DNA of 33,371 bases from an uncultured Bacteroidota bacterium (GCA_903889745.1 CAISYO010000097.1:1-33371); one strand, 5' to 3'; shown: positions 1 to 6,373, counted from the stretch's first letter. Notes: generated by a model from the letters alone, not told the origin. Program-made: numbers and translations.

Positions 1-195
1 AAATAATAAATTGGCAAAATAAATAGTAAAATCGCCATAATAGATTAAAATATCTTTAAATGGAATTTTCTTTTCAATCATTCGATTTACTTTTTCAGAA
101 ACGTCAATAGTAATTCCAATCGGAATAAACATAATTAGCATCACCGAAAAAGTAACTAAATAGCGTTTTAAAATGTATTTATCTATTATTTTCAT
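1..195 (-). CDS. LptF/LptG (YjgP/YjgQ) family permease, N-terminal fragment
   Basis: The reverse complement from 195 reads as an open frame of 65 codons to the window edge, starting MKIIDKYILKRYLVTF. It continues with a hydrophobic first membrane segment (SVMLIMFIPIGIT). The motif 'IIDKYILKRYL' followed at once by a transmembrane helix is typical of the N-terminus of LptF/LptG-type permeases, the inner-membrane partners of LptB that move lipopolysaccharide towards the outer membrane. The ORF track misses it because the gene is truncated by the edge. It lies 103 nt downstream of tgt on the same strand, so the two are probably co-transcribed. The fragment is too short to choose between LptF and LptG. 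Confidence 0.75.
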   Translation of the reverse strand, partial: MKIIDKYILKRYLVTFSVMLIMFIPIGITIDVSEKVNRMIEKKIPFKDILIYYGDFTIYFANLLF

Positions 196-298
196 ATTTC
201 AAGAGAAAAGAGATTAGAAAAAAGAGCATAGACTATTTTAATTTATCTAAAACTCATTTTACATTCTTTGTTCTATATTCTTTATTCTTTATTCTCGT
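196..298 (-). repeat. AT-rich short-period tracts in the tgt-permease spacer
   Basis: Read on the minus strand, the spacer has two low-complexity tracts. The first is a run of AGAATAAAGAATAAAGAATA-type units of about 7 nt next to the tgt stop. The second is a CTCTTTTTTCTAATCTCTTT-type run ending a few bases before the permease ATG. No gene and no clear terminator is seen. The same kind of slipped repeat sits before several other start codons in this window. Confidence 0.5.
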
Positions 299-1429
299 TT
301 ATAATCGTTGACTCATTTGCACCACCATTTTATCTTTCCAAGCTCTAAAGGTTCCAGCGATAATTTGGCGTCTTGCTTCGCGAACTAACCACATGTAAAA
401 ACCTAAATTATGAATGGTTGCAATTTGTTTACCTAAAAACTCATCGGCAGCAAATAGATGGCGCAAATACGCTTTTGAATATTCAGTATCAACCCAAGTG
501 TGCCCCATTTCGTCAATAGGCGAAAAATCAGCTTCCCACTTTTTATTTTTCATATTGATTGTTCCGTGTGCGGTGAACAACATACCATTTCGGGCATTTC
601 GCGTTGGCATTACACAATCAAACATATCAATTCCTAACGCAATATTCTCTAAAATATTGATTGGCGTTCCTACACCCATTAAATACCTCGGTTTATCTTC
701 TGGAAGAATGGCAGTCACTACTTCGGTCATTGCATACATTTCTTCAGCCGGTTCTCCTACTGATAAACCTCCAATGGCATTCCCTTGAGCGCCAGCATTT
801 GCAATATATTCAGCCGATTCTGCTCTCAAATCTTTATACGTACTTCCTTGAACTATAGGAAAAAACGTTTGTTCGTAACCATATTTAAAGGGTAATTTTT
901 CTAAATGATTGATGCATCGATCTAACCAACGGTGCGTCATGTGCATCGAACGTTTGGCATAACGATAATCGCATGGATAAGGCGTACATTCGTCAAAAGC
1001 CATAATGATATCGGCACCAATAGTTCGCTGTATTTCCATGACGTTCTCAGGCGAAAAGGAATGATACGATCCGTCAATATGCGATTTGAATTTTACGCCT
1101 TCTTCTTTAATTTTTCGATTAGAAGACAACGAATACACTTGGTAACCCCCTGAATCGGTTAAGATATTTCTATCCCAATTCATGAATTTATGTAAACCAC
1201 CCGCTGCTTCTAAAATTTTAGTTTGCGGTCTTAAATATAAATGATAGGTATTGCCTAGAATAATATCAGGATTGATGTCTTCTCTTAATTCGCGTTGGTG
1301 CACCCCTTTTACCGAGGCAACAGTACCAACAGGCATAAATATAGGCGTTTCAATAACTCCGTGATCGGTTGTTATTTTTCCGGCTCTGGCTTTGCTTTGT
1401 GGATCTTTGGTAATTAAATCAAACTTCAT
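299..1429 (-). CDS. tgt: tRNA-guanine transglycosylase (queuine tRNA-ribosyltransferase)
   Basis: The 376-residue protein has the normal length for bacterial Tgt, which exchanges G34 for preQ1 in GUN-anticodon tRNAs during queuosine synthesis. Visible family motifs are TDSGGYQVYSL (about 91-101, with the general-base Asp92), VQGSTYKDLR (about 193-202), the preQ1-recognition stretch GGLSVGEP (about 220-227) and FDCVMPTRNARNG (270-282) with nucleophile Asp271. The C-terminal zinc site is unusual: where E. coli Tgt has CxCxxC, this protein reads MGHTWVDTEYSKAYLRHL (308-325) with no cysteines, while the later TIHN histidine is kept. The start MKFDLITKDPQSKARAG fits the family. It leads a probable operon with the LptF/G-type permease. 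Confidence 0.97.
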   Translation of the reverse strand: MKFDLITKDPQSKARAGKITTDHGVIETPIFMPVGTVASVKGVHQRELREDINPDIILGNTYHLYLRPQTKILEAAGGLHKFMNWDRNILTDSGGYQVYSLSSNRKIKEEGVKFKSHIDGSYHSFSPENVMEIQRTIGADIIMAFDECTPYPCDYRYAKRSMHMTHRWLDRCINHLEKLPFKYGYEQTFFPIVQGSTYKDLRAESAEYIANAGAQGNAIGGLSVGEPAEEMYAMTEVVTAILPEDKPRYLMGVGTPINILENIALGIDMFDCVMPTRNARNGMLFTAHGTINMKNKKWEADFSPIDEMGHTWVDTEYSKAYLRHLFAADEFLGKQIATIHNLGFYMWLVREARRQIIAGTFRAWKDKMVVQMSQRL

Positions 1430-1598
1430 AGTGTACTTTTACGAAACGCAAAGATAATTGAATTTAGAATTTAGAAATTAGAATTTGGAATTATTTATGA
1501 AATTCAGTAAAATTCAAAAATCGGTTTACTTCATCTCAATTACTTTCTCCTTTTTACTTTTCACTATCAACAATTCTTAATAACTTCTCATAAAATGA
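1430..1598. other. Divergent intergenic region between tgt and transketolase
   Basis: No gene is seen. Next to tgt is a slipped AT-rich repeat, GAATTTAGAATTTAGAAATT-like (about 1458-1500), immediately upstream of the tgt start on the minus strand. The rest is AT-rich without clear hairpins. Confidence 0.5.
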
Positions 1599-1630
1599 TT
1601 TGTAGCACCAAAAAAATAAAATTACTTTTG
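1599..1630 (+). promoter_or_regulatory. Bacteroidetes-type promoter of the transketolase genes
   Basis: TTTG at 1599-1602 is followed after 20 nt by TACTTTTG at 1623-1630. This matches the Bacteroidetes primary sigma consensus of a TTG-containing -33 box and a TAnnTTTG -7 box. The predicted start of transcription is about 7 nt after the -7 box, leaving a leader of roughly 20 nt before the ATG at 1659. Confidence 0.6.
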
Positions 1631-1658
1631 TGGGCATATAACACATATTCTATTATAA

Positions 1659-2504
1659 ATGTCTAACACACAACAACTACAAGATTTTACAACACAAGTG
1701 CGAAGAGATATTCTTCGTATGGTTCATGCCGTAAATTCAGGTCATCCAGGAGGTTCTTTAGGATGTGCCGAATTTTTGGTAACCCTTTACCAAGACGTTA
1801 TGAAACGCAACCCTGGTTTTTCTATGGACGGCATAAACGAGGATATTTTCTTCTTATCGAACGGACATATTTCTCCTGTTTTTTACAGCGTTTTAGCAAG
1901 AAGCGGGTATTTTCCAGTAGCCGAATTAGCTACCTTTAGAAAATTAAACTCGAGATTACAAGGCCACCCAACCACTCACGAAGGTTTACCTGGAATTAGA
2001 ATGGCTTCGGGTTCATTAGGCCAAGGTTTGTCGGTTGCCGTTGGTGCTGCTCAAGCTAAAAAATTAAACAAGGACAACCATTTGGTATTTGCTCTTCTAG
2101 GCGATGGTGAATTGCAAGAAGGTCAAAATTGGGAAGCCATCATGTATGCTTCGGCAAAAAAAGTAGATAACTTAATTGCTACTATCGATTTGAACGGAAA
2201 ACAAATTGACGGAACTACAGACGAAGTTTTGGCAATGGGAAGTATAAAAGCAAAATTTGAAGCCTTTGACTGGATTGTATTAGAAGTTACAGCCGGTAAT
2301 GACATTGATGCTATCAAAGCTGGGTTAGCTGAATCCAAATCAAAATCAGGTAACGGTAAACCCGTTTGTATTTTATTGCATACCGAAATGGGTAATGGTG
2401 TAGATTTTATGATGCACACACATGCTTGGCATGGTAAAGCGCCAAATGATGAGCAATTAGCCAATGCATTAGCACAAAATGTGGCAACTTTAGGAGATTA
2501 TTAA
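1659..2504 (+). CDS. Transketolase, N-terminal (thiamine-diphosphate binding) subunit
   Basis: The 281-residue protein matches the first third of transketolase (Pfam PF00456). It has HPGGSLGCAEFLVTLY (about 29-44), SNGHISPVFYSVLA with the conserved His, GSLGQGLSVAVGAAQAKK, and the thiamine-diphosphate/Mg motif GDGELQEGQNWEA followed by IDLNGKQIDG. Together with the following gene it rebuilds a full transketolase of the non-oxidative pentose phosphate pathway (cytoplasmic, two-carbon ketol transfer). The split gene is a natural arrangement, not a frameshift. The N subunit ends cleanly in TAA and the C subunit has its own start after a 144-nt spacer. A strong Bacteroidetes promoter lies 29 nt upstream. 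Confidence 0.95.
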   Translation: MSNTQQLQDFTTQVRRDILRMVHAVNSGHPGGSLGCAEFLVTLYQDVMKRNPGFSMDGINEDIFFLSNGHISPVFYSVLARSGYFPVAELATFRKLNSRLQGHPTTHEGLPGIRMASGSLGQGLSVAVGAAQAKKLNKDNHLVFALLGDGELQEGQNWEAIMYASAKKVDNLIATIDLNGKQIDGTTDEVLAMGSIKAKFEAFDWIVLEVTAGNDIDAIKAGLAESKSKSGNGKPVCILLHTEMGNGVDFMMHTHAWHGKAPNDEQLANALAQNVATLGDY

Positions 2505-2648
2505 CGTAGTATTAAGATGAGAGACCAAAGTATTAAGACGAAAGATATGATTTGTAATACTGAGGATTTTAGCTTTTAAGACTTTTTATAAAATTTAAAC
2601 AATTAAAAAATAGCATTGTGCCTTAGTGGCTTGGTGGCAAAAAATAAT
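2505..2648 (+). repeat. Spacer between transketolase subunits with two repeat types
   Basis: The spacer holds a slipped repeat, AGTATTAAGA twice (about 2509-2518 and 2528-2538) within GAGACCAAAGTATTAAGACG. Next to the downstream start is the array ATTGTGCC-TTAGTGGC-TTGGTGGC (2614-2640), which ends 8 nt before the ATG at 2649. The array belongs to the YTTnGTG family also seen before ychF and parC. No terminator is visible, so read-through from the N to the C subunit is expected. Confidence 0.6.
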
Positions 2649-3602
2649 ATGAAAAAATATATCAACCAAGGCAGTAAAGATACCCGTTCGGGATTTGGAG
2701 CTGGTATGACCGAGTTAGGTCAGAAAAATGAAAATGTTGTGGCGCTTTGTGCCGACTTAATCGGATCATTAAAATTTGATGATTTCAAGAAAAACCATCC
2801 TGAGCGTTTTTTCCAAATTGGGATTGCAGAAGCCAACATGATTGGAATTGCAGCTGGTTTAACCATTGGTGGAAAAATTCCGTTTACTGGAACGTTTGCT
2901 AACTTTTCTACCGGAAGAGTATACGATCAAATTCGTCAATCGGTGGCGTATTCAGATAAAAATGTTAAAATTTGTGCTTCGCATGCCGGATTGACTTTAG
3001 GGGAAGACGGAGCTACGCATCAAATTTTAGAAGATATTGGTTTGATGAAAATGTTACCTGGAATGACCGTTATTAATACTTGTGATTTCAACCAAACCAA
3101 AGCAGCAACTTTAGCGTTAGCCGATCATCATGGTCCTGCTTATTTGCGTTTTGGTCGCCCAGTAGTGCCTAACTTTATGCCAGCTGACGAACCTTTTGTA
3201 ATTGGAAAAGCGATTCTTTTAAACGAAGGTACTGATGTTACCATTATTGCTACCGGACATTTAGTTTGGGAAGCATTAGTAGCAGCTGAAGCCTTAGAAG
3301 CAAAAGGAATTTCAGCCGAAGTAATTAACATTCACACTATTAAACCGTTAGACGAAGAAGCGATTTTAAAATCGGTTCAAAAAACAGGTTGTGTAGTAAC
3401 GGCTGAAGAGCATAACATCATTGGCGGTTTAGGAGAAAGTGTTTCTAGATGTTTAGTTCAAAACCATTTAGTACCTCAAGAATTTGTTGCAGTAAACGAT
3501 AGTTTTGGTGAAAGCGGAACACCAGACCAATTAATGGAAAAATACGGTTTAAACAGTGCCGCTATTATTGAAAAAGCCGAAAAAGTATTGGCTCGAAAAT
3601 AA
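2649..3602 (+). CDS. Transketolase, C-terminal (pyrimidine-binding and C-terminal domain) subunit
   Basis: The protein starting MKKYINQGSKDTRSGFG has 317 residues and covers the transketolase Pyr domain (PF02779) and C-terminal domain (PF02780). Visible motifs are FFQIGIAEANMIGIAAGL with the catalytic glutamate, SHAGLTLGEDGATHQ, AYLRFGRPVVP, and the C-terminal TAEEHNIIGGLGESVS. I start it at the ATG at 2649, not at the ORF-track start at 2616. The first 11 track residues are encoded by a YTTnGTG intergenic repeat, and homologous subunits begin near MKKY. It completes the enzyme with the upstream N subunit and ends at a strong terminator. Confidence 0.95.
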   Translation: MKKYINQGSKDTRSGFGAGMTELGQKNENVVALCADLIGSLKFDDFKKNHPERFFQIGIAEANMIGIAAGLTIGGKIPFTGTFANFSTGRVYDQIRQSVAYSDKNVKICASHAGLTLGEDGATHQILEDIGLMKMLPGMTVINTCDFNQTKAATLALADHHGPAYLRFGRPVVPNFMPADEPFVIGKAILLNEGTDVTIIATGHLVWEALVAAEALEAKGISAEVINIHTIKPLDEEAILKSVQKTGCVVTAEEHNIIGGLGESVSRCLVQNHLVPQEFVAVNDSFGESGTPDQLMEKYGLNSAAIIEKAEKVLARK

Positions 3603-3622
3603 TAGTCTACTTTACCTATATT

Positions 3623-3652
3623 AAAAATCCTCAGTAGTTGAGGATTTTTTTT
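3623..3652 (+). terminator. Intrinsic terminator after the transketolase genes
   Basis: AAATCCTCA-gtagt-TGAGGATTT forms a perfect 9-bp stem followed by a T tract, 21 nt after the transketolase stop. Confidence 0.9.
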
Positions 3653-3705
3653 GGTCTACATATTGTTTTATTTAAAAAAATGTGTCTATAATTAAAAGTA
3701 TTTGT

Positions 3706-3713
3706 TATTTTTG
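3706..3713 (+). promoter_or_regulatory. Possible -7 box upstream of the TOPRIM-like gene
   Basis: TATTTTTG fits TAnnTTTG. No good TTTG box is seen 19-20 nt upstream, so support is partial. If used, it gives a leader of about 130 nt that includes the long hairpin at 3738-3776. Confidence 0.3.
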
Positions 3714-3737
3714 ACTTTATTTAAAAGCGCAACAAAT

Positions 3738-3776
3738 GTTGAGCAAAGCTAACCAAAATGGCTAGCTTTGCTCAAC
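3738..3776. repeat. Perfect 14-bp inverted repeat upstream of the TOPRIM-like gene
   Basis: GTTGAGCAAAGCTA and its exact reverse complement TAGCTTTGCTCAAC are separated by 11 nt. A CCA/TGG pair inside that loop can extend the stem. There is no T tract, so it is not an ordinary terminator. It is preceded by GCGCAAC (3727-3733) and followed by GTTAGGC (3807-3813). It could be a leader RNA structure, a REP-like element or part of a recombination site. Confidence 0.8.
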
Positions 3777-3851
3777 TAAATAGCAAAAAACTGAGCATAT
3801 ATACAAGTTAGGCTAAATACTATGAAATAACTGTAGTCAATAAGCAAAAAA

Positions 3852-5090
3852 ATGAAACCTGAAAAATTAGAAATATTTAAACGTCAAATTACTAAGAAAA
3901 GTAAAAGATTGACAGATTTGGAAAGCCATTTTAAATCTGAATTTAGTTTGCATGGAAGTGATTTTAAGATATCACGTAAAATATATGCCTGTCTTGATGG
4001 ATTTGTTATTTTAAGAACTTTTTCGGATGTTAATTTCGAACCCTTTCAATTTTATGTAATAACAGAAAGGTTAGAAATTTTTTTAAAAAATAGACTTCCA
4101 ATTAATACTAATGAAGGTCAACTAAACTTGTACAATCTTTTAAAAAATTCAATTGGTGTAGAATTGAGAAAGGGTCAAACTTGTGATTTCGGTAGTAAAG
4201 GAAAAGGAATAACGATAGGTGGAAGAATTAAAATTGATGGATTTCAAATATTGATTAGAGACTATCAAAATTTAGAAGAAACCCTAGAAACTCTTGCTGA
4301 TATGAAGTTTGCGGTTTTCAGTCTTACAGATATTCAAATATTAGAAAATGAAAATGAATCACTAAAAAAAGCAATTGAAGATTTAGGTAAAGATAAGAAC
4401 CCTTTAATCATAAGTGAGGGCAAAACAGATTGGAAATATTTTTTGTCAGCTTTACGATATTTTCATTCTAAAAACGAATTTAAAAATATTCAAGAAAGTT
4501 GGTTTTTAAAATTTGGTTCTGAACAAGACAAAAACTTAAATAATTGTGGAACAAATTTCATTTTAGATAACTCGGTTTCAAAATTAAATACTATACTAGA
4601 TTCATTTATTGAATCAAGAAACTTAGAAAATGTAAGTTCTTGTCCTTTAAGAATTGGTATTTTTGATTCTGACGAAAAATCTGCTAAAACAAGAAATGAC
4701 ACAAAAAACAATGTTTATTCTTTTTTAATTGAACCACCAGATATTTCAACAGAATTTCTGTTTTCCAAATCGGAGATAATGACTACTTTAAATGGAAGAA
4801 GATTATATATTGGTAGTGAATTTGATAAACAAACCGGCAAACTTTTAAGTGATACTAATATTGTACTTGGTTACGACAATATTAATAGAAATAAAGCAGA
4901 GGTAAATAAGATTATTGACTCAAATGTTTTTGATAGCAATAATGTAAATATAGCGTTAACAAAAGAAGAGTTTGCAAAATCAGTTTTTTTAAAAAAAACA
5001 AAAATTTCTGAAGAAAGTTGGGAAAATTTTAGAAATATTTTTGAAAAAATTATAGATATATTAAATAAAAGCCACGCTCCGCCCCGATAG
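3852..5090 (+). CDS. TOPRIM-domain-like protein of unknown function
   Basis: I do not recognise this 412-residue protein as a named family. Its C-terminal half carries a TOPRIM-like signature: PLIISEGKTDWKYFLSAL (184-201) with the acidic Glu189, then LRIGIFDSDEKSAKT (266-280) with a DxD (Asp272, Asp274). It continues NNVYSFLIEPP and EFLFSKSEIM, like the metal-binding core of OLD-type nucleases and related stand-alone TOPRIM proteins. The first ~165 residues show no ATPase motif. They are followed by a charged, probably helical linker (ILENENESLKKAIEDLGK). A metal-dependent nuclease role, perhaps in defence, is inference. The last residues (SHAPPR) and the stop codon lie in a GC-rich repeat, so the native C-terminus may have been replaced. 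It sits on an accessory island. Confidence 0.6.
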   Translation: MKPEKLEIFKRQITKKSKRLTDLESHFKSEFSLHGSDFKISRKIYACLDGFVILRTFSDVNFEPFQFYVITERLEIFLKNRLPINTNEGQLNLYNLLKNSIGVELRKGQTCDFGSKGKGITIGGRIKIDGFQILIRDYQNLEETLETLADMKFAVFSLTDIQILENENESLKKAIEDLGKDKNPLIISEGKTDWKYFLSALRYFHSKNEFKNIQESWFLKFGSEQDKNLNNCGTNFILDNSVSKLNTILDSFIESRNLENVSSCPLRIGIFDSDEKSAKTRNDTKNNVYSFLIEPPDISTEFLFSKSEIMTTLNGRRLYIGSEFDKQTGKLLSDTNIVLGYDNINRNKAEVNKIIDSNVFDSNNVNIALTKEEFAKSVFLKKTKISEESWENFRNIFEKIIDILNKSHAPPR

Positions 5091-5120
5091 CGCGGATTTA
5101 CAATCCGTGCCCAAAAAGCA
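5070..5120. repeat. REP-like palindrome that supplies the stop codon of the TOPRIM-like gene
   Basis: This is a GC-rich block in AT-rich DNA: AGCCACGCTCCGCCCCGATAG followed by the imperfect palindrome GCGCGGATT-tac-AATCCGTGC (9 bp with one G-T pair). The TAG stop of the upstream gene lies inside it. I know similar 'CGGATTTACAATCCG' palindromes as dispersed repeats in Bacteroidetes genomes, but could not check this here. Confidence 0.6.
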
Positions 5121-5159
5121 TATAAAAAGATTTACAAAGATTTATTCTATACAACTAAG

Positions 5160-5253
5160 CTAATGCTATCCCCTAGCTGGTGCGAGCGTCTCGCTCGTAA
5201 CCATCGCTCACGCGATAAACGCAACTCAGGACAGTTAATCCTTTCGTATTGTT
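5160..5253. repeat. Cluster of short palindromes and left direct repeat before the kinase gene
   Basis: Two hairpins follow each other: TGCGAGCG-tct-CGCTCGTA and ATCGC-tcac-GCGAT. Then comes CACGCGATAAACG...AGTTAATCCTTT (5209-5253). That last block is repeated in the same orientation, imperfectly, after the kinase gene at 6009-6051, sharing the exact 12-mer AGTTAATCCTTT. The rest of the 5091-5357 gap holds no gene. Confidence 0.6.
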
Positions 5254-5346
5254 AAAAAATAAGCCAGCTGCAGTAACAAAAAGTTAGCAGTAATTGTATT
5301 GAAAAACATACAAATCAAGGACTTTTAAATAATTAAAAAGTTTGTT

Positions 5347-5354
5347 TATATTTG
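5347..5354 (+). promoter_or_regulatory. -7 box overlapping the kinase gene start
   Basis: TATATTTG is a full match to TAnnTTTG and ends 3 nt before the ATG at 5358. Transcription would begin at or just after the ATG, suggesting either a leaderless mRNA or a chance match with a promoter further upstream. No clear -33 box is seen. Confidence 0.35.
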
Positions 5355-5357
5355 TTG

Positions 5358-5993
5358 ATGCAAAACCATTTAAAACATGAACTACACAATGTCTTTTCAG
5401 GAAAGAGCCAAATTAGGTTTGGAACAGTTATCCAATCAATCGCCAGTTACCTTAACGATGGCGCGCAAACAGGCACAATCATTGAAGACGAAAAGCACTT
5501 CAAAAAACAAGAAACAAAGAGTTTAGAAAATTACATTGCTGAAAAAAATCTTTGGATATCTATTGATCTAACTCAATATGTTAGTGAGGGTGCTGAACAA
5601 AAAGTATATTTGAAGGATACTGAAAATGTGCTTAAACTAAATGATAGTATTTATTATAATTCTTGGAAAGATTATTTATATAATTTATTGCTTCACAATT
5701 ATTTCTTTCCAGATACAGCCTATGATTTAATTGGCTTCACAAAAGATAATGACATTTTATATGCAGTTGTTCAACAAGCTTATGTTTCAATAACAGCTAA
5801 TACAGATTTAAAGCAAGTTAAAGAATTTTTAACTCTTAACGGCTTTGAAAATAATCGCAATAATGATTATATCAATCACGAATTAGGAATTATCCTGGAA
5901 GATTTACATGATGAAAATGTTTTGACAAGAAATGAAGTGTTATATTTTATAGATACTGTTTTCTATGTAACCGAAACATTTTGGGATAAATAA
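5358..5993 (+). CDS. Putative polyvalent-protein-type protein kinase
   Basis: The 211-residue protein resembles the 'putative polyvalent protein kinase domain' family (Kinase-PolyVal), found on mobile elements and in phage polyvalent proteins. Kinase-like landmarks are a nucleotide-loop-like SEGAEQKVYLK (77-87), a candidate ATP-contacting Lys93 in NVLKLND, and ILEDLHDENVL (179-189), which resembles the DLHxxN catalytic loop of aminoglycoside-phosphotransferase-like enzymes. FIDT (Asp199) is in the place of the metal-binding Asp. The N-terminus (ELHNVFSGKSQIRFGTVIQ) is part of the family. The ORF track uses TTG at 5352; I prefer ATG at 5358. Imperfect direct repeats lie on both sides, and the substrate is unknown. 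The family assignment is from memory of conserved motifs. Confidence 0.75.
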   Translation: MQNHLKHELHNVFSGKSQIRFGTVIQSIASYLNDGAQTGTIIEDEKHFKKQETKSLENYIAEKNLWISIDLTQYVSEGAEQKVYLKDTENVLKLNDSIYYNSWKDYLYNLLLHNYFFPDTAYDLIGFTKDNDILYAVVQQAYVSITANTDLKQVKEFLTLNGFENNRNNDYINHELGIILEDLHDENVLTRNEVLYFIDTVFYVTETFWDK

Positions 5994-6008
5994 AAAAACA
6001 ACTGCTCC

Positions 6009-6051
6009 CACGCGAAACGTAACTTGACCAAGTTAATCCTTTGACGTGGTT
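6009..6051. repeat. Right imperfect direct repeat after the kinase gene
   Basis: CACGCGAAACGTAACTTG...AGTTAATCCTTT matches 5209-5253 in the same orientation. It can fold as CCACG ... AACTT-gacc-AAGTT ... CGTGG, a REP-like nested hairpin. It starts 16 nt after the kinase stop. Confidence 0.65.
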
Positions 6052-6055
6052 CAAT

Positions 6056-6086
6056 AAAAATCCTGAGTTTCCTCAGGATTTTTTAT
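6056..6086. terminator. Bidirectional terminator between converging genes
   Basis: AAAATCCTGAG-ttt-CCTCAGGATTTTTT has a strong stem with T tracts on both strands. It serves the kinase gene on plus and the small membrane protein gene on minus, whose stop codon it touches. Confidence 0.88.
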
Positions 6087-6319
6087 TACTTCACTTCTTT
6101 TACTCCTTTTAAAAAGAGCCACTTCATGAATATTTTTTCGCCATCGTGGGTTTTTATCGCTTGAAACTTGGGTGCTACTAATAACGCTACCATAAAACCA
6201 GTCATGGGTATCCAAATGCCTTGCAAATGCGTAGCAATGTCCACTACATATAAAGTAGGTAAATAAATCACCACAAACCCTAAGAAGTTGTATAGAAATG
6301 CTTTTACTTTTTTACTCAT
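6086..6319 (-). CDS. Small two-helix membrane protein of unknown function
   Basis: Starting at MSKKVKAFLYNFLGF gives 77 residues with two hydrophobic helices (LYNFLGFVVIYLPTLYVV, and WIPMTGFMVALLVAP). A charged C-terminal tail follows (HDGEKIFMKWLFLKGVKEVK). I do not recognise a family with confidence. The ORF track begins 16 codons earlier (MISYTII...), but that extension is Lys/Ile-rich and looks like AT-rich leader. The gene is 54 nt downstream of the RlmL-like gene on the same strand, so the two may be co-transcribed. A bidirectional terminator closes it. Confidence 0.65.
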   Translation of the reverse strand: MSKKVKAFLYNFLGFVVIYLPTLYVVDIATHLQGIWIPMTGFMVALLVAPKFQAIKTHDGEKIFMKWLFLKGVKEVK

Positions 6320-6373
6320 ATTTTTTATTGTTGATTTTTTCTGTTTAATTATTGTATAACTTATCAATACTCC

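Noticed and set aside
414-1153. Plus-strand ORFs of 65-124 aa within tgt
   Set aside because: They are antisense shadows of a well-supported gene and have no family resemblance or start context.
2616-2648. N-terminal extension MCLSGLVAKNN of the transketolase C subunit
   Set aside because: It is encoded by an intergenic YTTnGTG repeat; the family start is MKKY at 2649.
1659-3602. Transketolase split as a frameshifted pseudogene
   Set aside because: The two parts have proper starts and stops, are divided at a domain boundary, and split transketolases are common in bacteria.
5070-6055. CRISPR array
   Set aside because: The repeats are few, palindromic and irregularly spaced, with no uniform spacers and no cas genes.
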